Numbered from the stretch's first letter, positions 16,703 through 25,704 are shown. The stretch is 37,016 nt of DNA from Tannerella sp. (GCA_031272455.1 JAISTS010000113.1:1-37016); one strand, 5' to 3'. Notes: generated by a model from the letters alone, not told the origin. Translations and numbers: made by a program.

Positions 16703-18478
16703 ATGGAATTTAAGCAACAAAAAGCGATAAAAAGTAAAGGTATTATATTTCAGGATCTTGTCTTAAAATATACCCGAAATTGGGGATGGTTTGTCGTCTC
16801 CATAGCCATTTTTATTGGCTTGGGCGTGGTGTATAACCTCTCGCGCGACGTCGAATATTCTGTTTCGCAAAGCGTCCGGATTGGCGGCAGGCAGGCTTCA
16901 TCGAATAGCAAACCTTCTACTTCGAGCGATAATATAGCCGATGCAATTCGCATACTGAAGTCGCCCGACCTGATGGCTCAGGCAGTCGAAAATCTGCGTC
17001 TTGACAAGTGCTATTACGAAAAAACCATGTTCGGCAGACGTGTGTATTTTTACGGCAACGCACCGTACAGTGTCGGTTTGACTCCACTTAATGGCAAGGA
17101 AATCAGTAAAATGCAGCTGTCGATACGAAATATAAATAACGCATTTATTTTTTACGGGATGTACTTCGTTGGCGGCTTGGAGAAGCCTTTCCACGAAGAT
17201 GCGCGACGATTGCCCGTTACGATTATCCTGCCCGCCGAAGACGGACAGCTGGAAATCAACGCTTCAGGCGCAACTTTTCCACCGCGTTGCTTTGTCGCCT
17301 TCGATAACGTGAGAAATGTGGCGGCGAAGCTGTCGAAAGGGCTTGAAATAATTAAGCCCGCTTCGGGTCAAATCATCAGTATGAATTTGCGCACCTGCAA
17401 CAGCAGTATGGGCGCCGCCGTGCTGAACGAACTTGTCCGGCTGTATAACAACGCCTCGTCGAACGACGTTATCTCTCTGGATGACAATGTGATACTGCTG
17501 CACGATGATGACTATTACAACGACGACGGGATATTCCGTTTGCCCGGCGATGATGATTACGACGACGAAGCAACCGACTCCGTTGACCCGGACGAGACGC
17601 CCCAAACGACAGCTGTTGCGCAGCCGGTCGTCAGTCGCGGAAAAGCCGAAATTATTTCTGCGCCATCCGAAGGCGAGCAGGTCTATCCCTCTGATGCGAT
17701 AACTCTCCCGCTGTTTGCGCTGCTCGGACTGCTCTTTCCGGCATTTATCATCTTTATCAGCGAATGTCTGCGGACGGTCGTAGGCAATGTCAAAGAAGTC
17801 AGCCGCCTGACCGACATCAAGATTATCGGTGAAGTGAGCTACGATGGCAATCCGCTGGTTATCAATAACGAAAACTCCAAACTTATTGCCGAAAATTTCC
17901 GTCAGCTGCGCAACACCATCGACGTGCGTTTCCATCGCGCAACGCACAAACTTGTTCTCGTAACCTCGTCAATACACGGCGAAGGTAAAACCTTCGTCAG
18001 CATCAATTTAGCTATGGCATTCACTCTGCTCAACAAGCGCGTCCTGCTGGTTGACGCCGACTTGCGCAAACCTAATATGAGCAAGTATCTGCTCTCGCAA
18101 TCGGAATCGGGACTGACTGATTTATTGGCAAATAAAACCCTGAAACGCGAAAAATTCTTCGAGTATATTGATGAGTTTCCCAACCTGCACATACTTCAAG
18201 CCGGACAACTGCCCGATAGTCCCGACGAACTGCTTATGAGCGAGCGCTTTAAGCAATTTATCGAAAGCGTCAAAGCCGATTACGACTACGTGATTGTCGA
18301 TACTCCGCCCATCAGGACAACCCACGACGCTTATGCCGTCGCCCAGTATGCCGATATGACGCTATATGTTGTAAGAGAGAAACTTACACCGAAACGACTG
18401 CTGCCTCGCGTCGGCGACATAACATACGAACAACTGAACAATATGTATCTGGTTTTCAATGCAACGAAAAAGAAATAA
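16703..18478 (+). CDS. Wzc-like polysaccharide co-polymerase with BY-kinase domain
   Basis: 591 residues. The first membrane helix is about 27-47 (WGWFVVSIAIFIGLGVV) and the second about 332-355; between them lies the periplasmic part. A cytoplasmic P-loop kinase domain follows: Walker A SSIHGEGKT with K429, Walker A' LLVDADLRKP with D451 and D453, and Walker B YDYVIVDTPP. Such proteins set the chain length of exported polysaccharides. Three things are unusual. The periplasmic part is short, without long coiled coils that I can see. An Asp-rich stretch (about 259-301) precedes the second helix. The C-terminus ends in NATKKK without a tyrosine cluster for autophosphorylation. No wza, wzx, wzy or glycosyltransferase gene is nearby. 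folA follows seven bases later. Confidence 0.82.
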   Translation: MEFKQQKAIKSKGIIFQDLVLKYTRNWGWFVVSIAIFIGLGVVYNLSRDVEYSVSQSVRIGGRQASSNSKPSTSSDNIADAIRILKSPDLMAQAVENLRLDKCYYEKTMFGRRVYFYGNAPYSVGLTPLNGKEISKMQLSIRNINNAFIFYGMYFVGGLEKPFHEDARRLPVTIILPAEDGQLEINASGATFPPRCFVAFDNVRNVAAKLSKGLEIIKPASGQIISMNLRTCNSSMGAAVLNELVRLYNNASSNDVISLDDNVILLHDDDYYNDDGIFRLPGDDDYDDEATDSVDPDETPQTTAVAQPVVSRGKAEIISAPSEGEQVYPSDAITLPLFALLGLLFPAFIIFISECLRTVVGNVKEVSRLTDIKIIGEVSYDGNPLVINNENSKLIAENFRQLRNTIDVRFHRATHKLVLVTSSIHGEGKTFVSINLAMAFTLLNKRVLLVDADLRKPNMSKYLLSQSESGLTDLLANKTLKREKFFEYIDEFPNLHILQAGQLPDSPDELLMSERFKQFIESVKADYDYVIVDTPPIRTTHDAYAVAQYADMTLYVVREKLTPKRLLPRVGDITYEQLNNMYLVFNATKKK

Positions 18479-18484
18479 TTGATT

Positions 18485-18982
18485 ATGAGCATAATATCCA
18501 TCATCGTCGCAGTTGACGACAACAATGCAATCGGGAAGGACGGAGGTCTGCTCTGCCACCTTCCGGCTGATATGAAATATTTTCGCGAACACACTATGGG
18601 TCATACGATTATAATGGGTCGTAAGACCTTCGCATCCCTGAGGAACGGCGCTCTGCCAGGGCGTCGCAACATCGTTATTAGCGGCAATCCGGCGCTCACT
18701 TACGACGGCGCGCTTGTATGTGGCAGTCTTGCAGAGGCTTTGCAACAGTGCGACGACGAATATGAAGTCTTTATTATCGGAGGCGCGAGCGTCTATCGTC
18801 AGGCTTTGCCCCTCGCTACGAAAATTTATTTGACCCGTATCCGGCATAAATTTGATGACGCCGACACGTTTTTTCCGGAAATCAACCCCGATGAGTGGAC
18901 GGAAATATCGCGAAAAGACTGTAAAAAAGACGAAAAAAATACATTTGATTACAGTTTTTTGATATATTTAAGAAAAAATTAA
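18485..18982 (+). CDS. folA: Dihydrofolate reductase
   Basis: 165 residues from the ATG at 18485, preferred over a TTG at 18479. IIVAVDDNNAIGKDGGLLCHLPADMKYF contains the substrate-binding loop and the acidic residue (in ADMKYF) that protonates dihydrofolate; MGRKTFASL is the NADPH-binding motif and FIIGGASVYRQAL the second. It reduces dihydrofolate to tetrahydrofolate with NADPH for thymidylate and purine synthesis. Only six bases separate it from the BY-kinase gene, so it is probably co-transcribed with it. thyA, the usual partner, is not in the window. Confidence 0.96.
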   Translation: MSIISIIVAVDDNNAIGKDGGLLCHLPADMKYFREHTMGHTIIMGRKTFASLRNGALPGRRNIVISGNPALTYDGALVCGSLAEALQQCDDEYEVFIIGGASVYRQALPLATKIYLTRIRHKFDDADTFFPEINPDEWTEISRKDCKKDEKNTFDYSFLIYLRKN

Positions 18983-19015
18983 ACATTTTGCGGTACAACG
19001 AAACGGAATAAGCCG

Positions 19016-19023
19016 TAACTTTG
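19016..19023 (+). promoter_or_regulatory. -7 promoter element TAACTTTG of the DUF1573-meaB unit
   Basis: TAACTTTG matches TAnnTTTG and lies 30 bases before the ATG at 19054. The nearest TTTG (18987-18990) is 25 bases upstream, longer than the usual 19-21. Confidence 0.6.
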
Positions 19024-19053
19024 CAGCGTCTTTTAACTAAAATTTTTTTTGCA

Positions 19054-19440
19054 ATGAAACGTATTTTATTAGTTTTATCGGTCATTTTACTGACAGCCGG
19101 AATGGCTTCGGCGCAGCAATTGGAAGCAGCAATCAACGTTACCGACAGTGCGTCGTACGATTTCGGCGAGATTCTTGAAGCCGACGGACCCGCTTCGCAC
19201 GTGTTCACGGTTGTCAACGAGGGCGAGAAGCCGTTGGTTATCTCTCGCGTAGTGCCGTCGTGCGGCTGTACTACTCCCGAATGGACAAAAGAGCCTATCG
19301 CACCGGGCAAAACCGGCGAGATCAAGGTAACGTACAATCCTGCAGGACGCCCCGGTAAATTCATTAAGACAATCAATGTTTACAGCAACGGCAAAGCGAA
19401 TGGCAGTTTTCTGCTGACTATACGCGGCAGCGTCAAATAG
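19054..19440 (+). CDS. Secreted DUF1573 protein (single domain)
   Basis: 128 residues from the ATG at 19054; the longer frame would begin inside the -7 element. A signal peptide (KRILLVLSVILLTAGMASAQ) is followed by one DUF1573 immunoglobulin-like domain: YDFGEI, HVFTVVNEGEKPL, SCGCTTPEWTKEPIAPGKTG and KTINVYSNG. The CGC pair is a family hallmark and its role is unknown. The protein should be periplasmic or surface-attached. It is a paralogue of the next gene, 26 bases downstream, with nearly the same SCGCT..W..EPI.PGKTG block, so the pair probably arose by duplication. Confidence 0.88.
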   Translation: MKRILLVLSVILLTAGMASAQQLEAAINVTDSASYDFGEILEADGPASHVFTVVNEGEKPLVISRVVPSCGCTTPEWTKEPIAPGKTGEIKVTYNPAGRPGKFIKTINVYSNGKANGSFLLTIRGSVK

Positions 19441-19466
19441 CAAACGCCAACTAACTGAACGGTACG

Positions 19467-20621
19467 ATGTCGAAGAAAATCCGTTTTCTGATACCTGTTT
19501 TGCTCGGTGTAAGCATTGCGGCGTGGTCGCAAAATGCCAATGTCGCCCCGCAAACCAACGGCAGCGCCTCAAAAGGTCCGATCTTTACGCCCGATGAGAC
19601 GACGCACGACTACGGGTATATCTATGAAGACGACGGCGATGCTATGCACATCTTCACGATTACAAACACCGGCGATGAGCCACTTATCATCGACCACGTG
19701 CAGTCGTCGTGCGGATGTACCGAGCCTTTGTGGACAGAGGAGCCGATAGAGCCGGGTAAAACGGGCGATGTCGTAATCACTTATGCAGCAAAAAGTCGCC
19801 CAGGTCCGTTCACTAAAACCGTTACTGTTTACACCAACGAGAAGAAACGCCGCCAGCGGCTGACAATCAAGGGCGATGTTATCCCGCGAGCTGCTATGCT
19901 CGCCCGTTTGCTCACCGACACGCTCGGCACGGTAGCCTCCGAACGCAAAGATTTTAATTTCGCGGAGCTTGCCGATGGCGAGAAATCAACAATCACTACA
20001 TGGCTGAAAAATACTTCGGACGAAGACCTTGCGATAGAAATCAGCAATATTCCCGAATATATCAGCGTCGCAGCGCCCGAAAAATTGGAAGGCAACAAGA
20101 TGAGTCGTCTGAGCGTAACTATCGACAACACAGGCATTAATCGCAAAGGGCGTTTGCTCAATGCGATGAAATGGAAAGCCGTCTCGTCGTCGGGCAAAAC
20201 CTTCACCGCCGATATTCCCGTTTCTGCAAATCTGGTTCAAAATTTCAAGAAAATGACAGCGGCAGAGAAAGAAAACAGTCCGGCGCTGAAAATTCAGGAA
20301 CCGGCAGAATTTGAGTTCGGCAAGGTGAAGAAAAGCGGTGGATTTCTCGGCATTGGCGGTAATAAAGCCGTAACGCGCACACTGACAGTCTCGAACAACG
20401 GCAAATCGCCGCTTGAGTTGCACAGCGTCTCGTGCGACGACGAGATTTTGAAAACAGCAATTTCGGCTACGACCCTGCAGCCGGGTGAATCGGCTACGCT
20501 GACCGTTTCGCTCCGTCCGGGCGATTTTGAAGGCGTGTTCATATCTAACGTAATAATTGTCAGCAACGACTACCGCGCTCCCGTCCGCGAAATTTATGTC
20601 CGCGCCGAAAGAGCGAAGTAA
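19467..20621 (+). CDS. Secreted DUF1573 protein (multi-domain)
   Basis: 384 residues. A signal peptide (about 1-22, ending AAWSQ) precedes an N-terminal DUF1573 domain with HDYGYI, HIFTITNTGDEPLII, SCGCTEPLWTEEPIEPGKTG and KTVTVYTNE. Two further immunoglobulin-like segments follow; the last (about 275-384) has FEFGKVK, LTVSNNGKSPLELHSV, LQPGESATLTVSLRPG and NVIIVSNDYRAPV, typical of the wider Hydin/ASPM-like beta-sandwich group. There is no catalytic motif. It probably acts as an extracytoplasmic binding or assembly protein. It lies between its shorter paralogue and meaB in one transcript, but no link to MeaB is apparent from sequence. Confidence 0.85.
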   Translation: MSKKIRFLIPVLLGVSIAAWSQNANVAPQTNGSASKGPIFTPDETTHDYGYIYEDDGDAMHIFTITNTGDEPLIIDHVQSSCGCTEPLWTEEPIEPGKTGDVVITYAAKSRPGPFTKTVTVYTNEKKRRQRLTIKGDVIPRAAMLARLLTDTLGTVASERKDFNFAELADGEKSTITTWLKNTSDEDLAIEISNIPEYISVAAPEKLEGNKMSRLSVTIDNTGINRKGRLLNAMKWKAVSSSGKTFTADIPVSANLVQNFKKMTAAEKENSPALKIQEPAEFEFGKVKKSGGFLGIGGNKAVTRTLTVSNNGKSPLELHSVSCDDEILKTAISATTLQPGESATLTVSLRPGDFEGVFISNVIIVSNDYRAPVREIYVRAERAK

Positions 20622-20629
20622 CAGCCCGT

Positions 20630-21727
20630 ATGGAACATCCCGAAAATGACGAGCAATACAAGGGCTTGAAAGTGAACAAGGGCGTCGGCAACGTCCCTGT
20701 TATCAATCCGTATATCAAAAAGATACAGCGTATCCGTCCATACACCACTCAGGAGTTTGTTGATGGCATTTTGCAAGGCGACATAGCTGTGCTCAGCCGC
20801 GCCGTAACCCTCGTCGAGAGTTCGCTGCGCGAGCATCAGGATCAGGCTCAGGAAATCATAGAAAAATGCCTCCCCTACGCCGGAAAGTCTGTGCGTGTGG
20901 GGATTACGGGCGTGCCGGGAGCAGGTAAAAGCACTTCGATCGACGCTTTCGGGATGTATATCATTCAGCGCGGTCATAAACTTGCTGTGCTTGCAATCGA
21001 CCCCAGCAGCGAGCGTTCAAAAGGCAGTATTCTTGGCGACAAGACGCGGATGGAAGCGCTGTCGAGAGAGAAAAACGCCTTCATACGTCCTTCGCCTACA
21101 GCCGGTTCGCTTGGCGGCGTGGCGCGTAAGACCCGCGAAACCATAGTGTTGTGCGAGGCGGCAGGCTTCGATACAGTGTTCGTCGAGACAGTCGGGGTGG
21201 GGCAGAGCGAAACGGCAGTCCATTCGATGGTCGATTTTTTTCTGCTCATTCAGCTGGCAGGCGCCGGCGACGAGTTGCAGGGCATCAAACGCGGTATAAT
21301 GGAAATGGCTGACGGTATTGTGATTAACAAAGCCGATGGCGACAATATCGACCGTGCCAACCTTGCTGCGTCGCACTTTCGCAATGCGCTGCAGCTTTTC
21401 CCGCCTACCGACTCGGGCTGGAAACCTCAAGTGCTGACTTATTCGGGATATTATCATCTCGGTATCAAGAAAATATGGGATATGATAGACAGCTACGTCT
21501 CGTTTACGAAAGCTAATGGCTATTTCGAATGCAAACGCAACGAGCAGTCGCGCTACTGGATGTACGAGACGATCAACGCCATGCTGCGAAGTGCGTTTTA
21601 TTCACATCCCGATATGGAAAATATGCTGGCTGAAGCCGAGCGCCGTGTCCTGAACAGTGAACTCAGCTCTTTTGTTGCCGCCAAACAGCTGATAGATAAG
21701 TTCCTGTCAGACCGAAACAATCTTTAA
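20630..21727 (+). CDS. meaB: Methylmalonyl-CoA mutase-associated GTPase MeaB
   Basis: 365 residues, G3E-family GTPase. Walker A is GVPGAGKST with K100; [20 protein letters not shown] is the MeaB/ArgK signature; [11 protein letters not shown] is switch II; and NKADGDN gives guanine specificity. The C-terminal helices mediate dimerisation. MeaB loads and protects the B12 cofactor of methylmalonyl-CoA mutase, which Bacteroidota use to make propionate from succinate. The mutase genes are not in the window. The gene starts eight bases after the DUF1573 gene, and its 3' end overlaps the convergent pfkA gene by 21 bases. Confidence 0.94.
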   Translation: MEHPENDEQYKGLKVNKGVGNVPVINPYIKKIQRIRPYTTQEFVDGILQGDIAVLSRAVTLVESSLREHQDQAQEIIEKCLPYAGKSVRVGITGVPGAGKSTSIDAFGMYIIQRGHKLAVLAIDPSSERSKGSILGDKTRMEALSREKNAFIRPSPTAGSLGGVARKTRETIVLCEAAGFDTVFVETVGVGQSETAVHSMVDFFLLIQLAGAGDELQGIKRGIMEMADGIVINKADGDNIDRANLAASHFRNALQLFPPTDSGWKPQVLTYSGYYHLGIKKIWDMIDSYVSFTKANGYFECKRNEQSRYWMYETINAMLRSAFYSHPDMENMLAEAERRVLNSELSSFVAAKQLIDKFLSDRNNL

Positions 21728-22684
21728 CATATTCAGCAGGTCGCGATTTATCGGCTTGTCGTTCTTGATAGCTTTCGAGAACGGCACGTGTACGATTTCG
21801 TCGTTTTGTATGCCAATCATCACGTTGCGCTGGTCGTCGAGCAGGGCGTCGATTGCTGCTGCACCCATCCGCGTCGCAAGGATACGGTCTTGAGCTGTCG
21901 GCGAGCCGCCACGCTGAAGGTGTCCGAGTATGGAAACGCGCACGTCGAACTGCGGATATTCGTTTTTGACCCTTTCGGCTACTCCCATCGCGCCGCCCGT
22001 TACTTCGCTTTCAGCGACGAGTACTATGCTGCTGTTCTTCGACTTGCGAAAACCTGTCTCGATCATTTCCGCCAACTGGTCTTTTTCGAGCGAGATTTCC
22101 GGTATGATAGCTGCTTCGGCGCCCGATGCTATAGCTCCGTTGAGGGCGAGAAAACCGGCATCGCGACCCATCACTTCGATAAAAAACAGACGGTCGTGCG
22201 ACGAGGCAGTGTCGCGAATCTTATCCACGCAGTCCATCACGGTGTTGAGCGCCGTGTCGTAGCCGATAGTTATATCCGTGCCATACAGGTCGTTATCTAT
22301 TGTGCCGGGCAGTCCGACGATAGGGAAATTATATTCCTGAGCGAAGAGGCGTGCCCCTGTCAGGCTGCCGTCACCGCCGATGACAACTAAGGCGTCAATT
22401 CCGAGTTCACATATTGTGTTATAAGCGCGGCTGCGACCTTCGGGCGTCTTAAATTCTTCCGAACGGGCGCTCTTGAGGATAGTCCCGCCACGCTGTATGA
22501 TATTGCTGACATTTTCTGTCTTAAAATCAATGATTTCGTTTGAAATCAAACCCTTATATCCGCGGTAGATGCCTTTGACGGCAATCCCGTTGTAAATAGC
22601 CGTACGCGTAACCGAGCGTATGGCGGCATTCATTCCCGGTGCGTCGCCCCCTGAGGTTAAGACGCCAATACATTTTACTGACAT
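21707..22684 (-). CDS. pfkA: ATP-dependent 6-phosphofructokinase
   Basis: 325 residues. [15 protein letters not shown] is the N-terminal nucleotide-binding loop, GGDGSLTGA the phosphate loop, PGTIDND the catalytic Asp region, and [11 protein letters not shown] and [10 protein letters not shown] bind fructose 6-phosphate. Gly in GGDGS and in PGTIDND (rather than Asp and Lys) indicates use of ATP, not pyrophosphate. It makes fructose 1,6-bisphosphate in glycolysis. It has its own promoter downstream of xseAB, and its leader carries an exact 14-base tandem repeat. Its last seven codons overlap the end of meaB on the other strand. Confidence 0.96.
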   Translation of the reverse strand: MSVKCIGVLTSGGDAPGMNAAIRSVTRTAIYNGIAVKGIYRGYKGLISNEIIDFKTENVSNIIQRGGTILKSARSEEFKTPEGRSRAYNTICELGIDALVVIGGDGSLTGARLFAQEYNFPIVGLPGTIDNDLYGTDITIGYDTALNTVMDCVDKIRDTASSHDRLFFIEVMGRDAGFLALNGAIASGAEAAIIPEISLEKDQLAEMIETGFRKSKNSSIVLVAESEVTGGAMGVAERVKNEYPQFDVRVSILGHLQRGGSPTAQDRILATRMGAAAIDALLDDQRNVMIGIQNDEIVHVPFSKAIKNDKPINRDLLNMLKIVSV

Positions 22685-22692
22685 AACGTTTC

Positions 22693-22720
22693 AATTTTGT
22701 TGTTAAAATTTTGTTGTTAA
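22693..22720. repeat. Exact 14-base tandem duplication in the pfkA leader
   Basis: AATTTTGTTGTTAA occurs twice with no spacer (22693-22706 and 22707-22720). It lies between the pfkA start and its -7 element, so the two copies would be transcribed in the 5' untranslated leader as TTAACAACAAAATT twice. Confidence 0.85.
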
Positions 22721-22727
22721 TCCGCCG

Positions 22728-22735
22728 CAAAGGTA
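22728..22735 (-). promoter_or_regulatory. -7 promoter element TACCTTTG of pfkA
   Basis: On the minus strand TACCTTTG matches TAnnTTTG, 43 bases before the pfkA ATG. No clear -33 box. Confidence 0.6.
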
Positions 22736-22783
22736 AGCATTATTTACGATTGCGATGCTGTTATAGAGTTAAATATTCTCAAT

Positions 22784-23002
22784 TCAGGCTTCTTGCTCTA
22801 CAGCGCTCTCGTCGATTTCTTTCAGTATCTGATGCACTTTCTCGCCCGTTTCGCTCAGTTTTGCCTTGCAGATTTTTATCAGCAGCGAGGCGCGTTCGAC
22901 CTTTTCCGACAACTCGTCAACCGACACATTTCCCTGTTCCAGCGAAGCGACAATCTTTTTCAGCTCTTCAAACGCTTCGGCATAATTTGTTTTTTCGCTC
23001 AT
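22784..23002 (-). CDS. xseB: Exodeoxyribonuclease VII small subunit
   Basis: 72 residues, the usual XseB size. NYAEAFEELKKIVASLEQGNVSVDELSEKV is the characteristic helical hairpin (about 6-35), followed by SLLIKICKAKLSETGEKV. It binds XseA as several copies per large subunit and helps degrade single-stranded DNA in the cytoplasm. Its ATG overlaps the xseA stop by four bases (ATGA), so the two are translationally coupled. Confidence 0.93.
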   Translation of the reverse strand: MSEKTNYAEAFEELKKIVASLEQGNVSVDELSEKVERASLLIKICKAKLSETGEKVHQILKEIDESAVEQEA

Positions 23003-24267
23003 AATTTTTCCTTATTAATGGTTTGTATTGTGCTTATTATATTTCCCTCATACAGAATGGTTTGCAGTGTGTCGTCAGCTTTCAGCCCGCTTACTTTCCT
23101 GACAGCTTTGCCATTATGGATGGTGATGCTGTATCCGCGTCGCATCACTTCCTTAGGGTCGAGATTGGCAACATTTTTTTCGATGCTGTCAAGTCGCAGT
23201 CGTTCTTCGCGTAGTACGCCGGCAGATTTGTCCGCCAACTTGTCGGCTATCAGCGTAATATGATTTTGATGCTTGAGAATGACAGTCTCGATGCCCGAAC
23301 GGAACAGCTTGGTTTCTGCGTTGAATTTTGTATTTGCGCTGTTCAGCATACGGTTGACGATGTTCGACAGTCGCTGTCCCGCCTGACGTACAGGAACGGC
23401 GAAATTATGAAACTGTTGCAGGAAGAAATCAGCCAAGTCGGTGGGTGTTATCAGGTTACGATATGCCACCATCTCTGTGATTGTTTCGTTAGTGATATGC
23501 CCGATACCGGTGAGCACGGGCAGGGGGAAAAGCGCAATCTCGCGTGCCAGTTCGTAATTGTTGTACGACGCCAGCCCCGTTTCGCCGCCACCGCCACGCA
23601 CTATCGCCACAGCATCAAAATGTTGCTTGACGCTGCGAATACGCCTGAGCTGGGCTGTGATAGACTTGATGATGCCATCGCCCTGAAGCACAGATGGAAA
23701 AAGGAAGTGGAAAAACACGTATCCCCACGGATTGTTGTCTATCTTGCCGAGAAAATCCTTGTATCCCTTGCTCGTTTCGACCGAGATAATGGCTATTCGC
23801 TTAGGCAGCACAGTCATCTGTAGCGATTTGTTGTTTGCGAAAATCCCTTCGTCGCGCAGCTTGCGGATGGTTTCCTGCTTCTCTTTTTCGAGGTCGCCAA
23901 GGGTGTAGTCGGGATCGATGTCGAAAATGCGCAAAGTCAGTCCGTGCGATGCGTCGAACGCGATTTTTGCCAGAAAAAGTATTTTGATGCCGTCTTTCAG
24001 CGGTTCGTTGAGGGTTTTGCGGAAGAGGTCGTCAATACGGCGATAGTCGTCGCCCCACAAAATAGCCCGTATCTGGGCGACGATTTTCCCGTTTTGTTTC
24101 TCGATAAGGTCGGGGTAGCAATGACCCGAATGTTTGTAATAATTCAGTTTGTTCATTTCCGCTTTGACCCAGAAAGCGCTCTTATACCGTTCCGTGAGCG
24201 TGTTCTGAACACTTTTCATCACCTCTGTCAGCGAGAATACAGTTTTGTCTTTTATCTTTTCCGACAT
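22999..24267 (-). CDS. xseA: Exodeoxyribonuclease VII large subunit
   Basis: 422 residues from the ATG at 24267 (MSEKIKDK). A longer frame back to a TTG at 24342 runs through the promoter and is rejected. An OB-fold (FWVKAEMNKLNYYKHSGHCY) is followed by the catalytic core with AIVRGGGGE, TGIGHITNETITEMVAYR and LITPTDLADFF, then a helical C-terminal region and a short terminal domain with RGYSITIHNGKAV. With XseB it digests single-stranded DNA to oligonucleotides and takes part in repair. The promoter TTTG-N19-TAGATTTG is the best match in the window. Confidence 0.95.
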   Translation of the reverse strand: MSEKIKDKTVFSLTEVMKSVQNTLTERYKSAFWVKAEMNKLNYYKHSGHCYPDLIEKQNGKIVAQIRAILWGDDYRRIDDLFRKTLNEPLKDGIKILFLAKIAFDASHGLTLRIFDIDPDYTLGDLEKEKQETIRKLRDEGIFANNKSLQMTVLPKRIAIISVETSKGYKDFLGKIDNNPWGYVFFHFLFPSVLQGDGIIKSITAQLRRIRSVKQHFDAVAIVRGGGGETGLASYNNYELAREIALFPLPVLTGIGHITNETITEMVAYRNLITPTDLADFFLQQFHNFAVPVRQAGQRLSNIVNRMLNSANTKFNAETKLFRSGIETVILKHQNHITLIADKLADKSAGVLREERLRLDSIEKNVANLDPKEVMRRGYSITIHNGKAVRKVSGLKADDTLQTILYEGNIISTIQTINKEKL

Positions 24268-24312
24268 ATCGACCGAATTATTTAGGATATCTGTTGACTG
24301 ATATTTCCGTTG

Positions 24313-24343
24313 CAAATCTATGTAAAATAAATTATCCGGCAAA
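24313..24343 (-). promoter_or_regulatory. Promoter of xseA (TTTG-N19-TAGATTTG)
   Basis: On the minus strand TTTG (24340-24343) and TAGATTTG (24313-24320) are separated by 19 bases, a full match to the Bacteroidota -33/-7 consensus. The ATG is 45 bases downstream of the -7 box. Confidence 0.8.
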
Positions 24344-24415
24344 GTTTTTCCGAAAAATTATCAACAATTCGCAAGATTTTTGCTATTCGAGGCGTCGTTT
24401 TTCGCAAAAAGTCCG

Positions 24416-24423
24416 TTCCTTTG
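24416..24423 (+). promoter_or_regulatory. Candidate -7 element TTCCTTTG of the radical SAM gene
   Basis: TTCCTTTG differs from TAnnTTTG at one fixed position. Only six bases lie between its end and the ATG at 24430, so a transcript from it would start at or next to the start codon. Confidence 0.45.
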
Positions 24424-24429
24424 TGCGAT

Positions 24430-25704
24430 ATGAACGAAGCTGTATTGGAAAAACTCAAAGTTCTGGCGGAGTCGGCGAAATATGATGTCTCGTGTGCCTC
24501 CAGCGGCACTGTCAGGGCTAATAAATCCGGCGGATTGGGCAACACAGTCGGCGGACTGGGTATTTGCCATAGCTTTGCTGACGACGGGCGGTGCGTGTCG
24601 CTGCTTAAAATTATGCTGACTAACAACTGTATATACGACTGTGCCTACTGCATCAACCGTCGAAGTAACGACATTCGCCGTGCGACATTCTCGGTCAGCG
24701 AGCTTGTCGAACTGACGATAGAGTTTTACCGCCGTAACTATATCGAGGGGCTGTTTTTGAGTTCGGGCGTCGTTCGCAATCCCGACTATACGATGGAGCG
24801 GATGGTGCGCGTTGTCAAGGATTTGCGCACTGTGCATCGTTTCAACGGCTATATCCACCTGAAAAGCATCCCCGGATGCAGTCAGGATTTGGTTAACGAG
24901 GGCGGACGCTATGCCGACCGTATGAGCGTGAATCTTGAAATCCCGACCGAACAGAATCTGATGCTGCTCGCGCCCGAAAAGAATTTCAGCAGCGTATTTA
25001 CGCCGATGCGCTATATTCAGCAAGGTATGTTACAGAGCCTCGAAGACCGCCGCAAGTTTCGCCACGCACCGCGTTTCGTTCCCGCCGGACAGAGCACACA
25101 GGTGATAGTTGGTGCTACGCCCGAAAGCGACCGCGACATACTGCGCATCTCGTCGGCGCTATACAAACGTCCGAGTATGAAACGGGTATATTATTCCGGA
25201 TATATCCCCGTCAACACCTACGACACTCGCTTGCCTGCGCTGCCATGTGCGCCCCTTGTGCGCGAAAACCGCCTGTATCAGGCTGACTGGCTGATGCGTT
25301 TCTATGAGTTTCGCGCCGAAGAGCTGACCGACGACCAACATCCAGACCTCGAAATGGAAATCGACCCCAAGCTGTCGTGGGCGCTGCGTCATCCCGAATT
25401 TTTTCCCGTTGACGTCAACAAAGCCGATTATGCTATGCTGCTGCGTATTCCCGGCGTCGGCGTCAAGTCTGCCAAACTGATTATCGCTTCGAGGCGTTAC
25501 GGGCGGCTGTCGTCCGAACAGCTGAAGAAAATCGGCGTCGTGATGAAGAAAGCGCAGTATTTCATCACCTGCCGCGAACTGCCTGTGCACGCCATTCAGG
25601 ACGTCTCACCAGAATATGTACGCAAAGCCCTTACCGAGCCTAAGAAACGGAAAATGCTAATAGACCGCAGTCAGCTGTCGTTAGTCTTTGCGGATAATTG
25701 TTAA
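24430..25704 (+). CDS. Putative DNA modification/repair radical SAM protein (UDG-linked family, TIGR03916-like)
   Basis: 424 residues from the ATG at 24430. A conserved N-terminal block (LKVLAESAKYDVSCASSGT) precedes the radical SAM motif CxxxCxxC at C67, C71 and C74 (NNCIYDCAYC), which holds a 4Fe-4S cluster and SAM. GYIHLKSIPGCSQDLV and YADRMSVNLEIPTE belong to the barrel. The C-terminal part (about 326-380: VDVNKADYAMLLRIPGVG) is a helix-hairpin-helix DNA-binding module. The family is known to occur paired with DUF4130 proteins that in many genomes are fused to a uracil-DNA glycosylase-like domain, hence the link to DNA repair or modification; the reaction is not known. The partner follows 82 bases downstream. 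The start may be leaderless. Confidence 0.9.
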   Translation: MNEAVLEKLKVLAESAKYDVSCASSGTVRANKSGGLGNTVGGLGICHSFADDGRCVSLLKIMLTNNCIYDCAYCINRRSNDIRRATFSVSELVELTIEFYRRNYIEGLFLSSGVVRNPDYTMERMVRVVKDLRTVHRFNGYIHLKSIPGCSQDLVNEGGRYADRMSVNLEIPTEQNLMLLAPEKNFSSVFTPMRYIQQGMLQSLEDRRKFRHAPRFVPAGQSTQVIVGATPESDRDILRISSALYKRPSMKRVYYSGYIPVNTYDTRLPALPCAPLVRENRLYQADWLMRFYEFRAEELTDDQHPDLEMEIDPKLSWALRHPEFFPVDVNKADYAMLLRIPGVGVKSAKLIIASRRYGRLSSEQLKKIGVVMKKAQYFITCRELPVHAIQDVSPEYVRKALTEPKKRKMLIDRSQLSLVFADNC

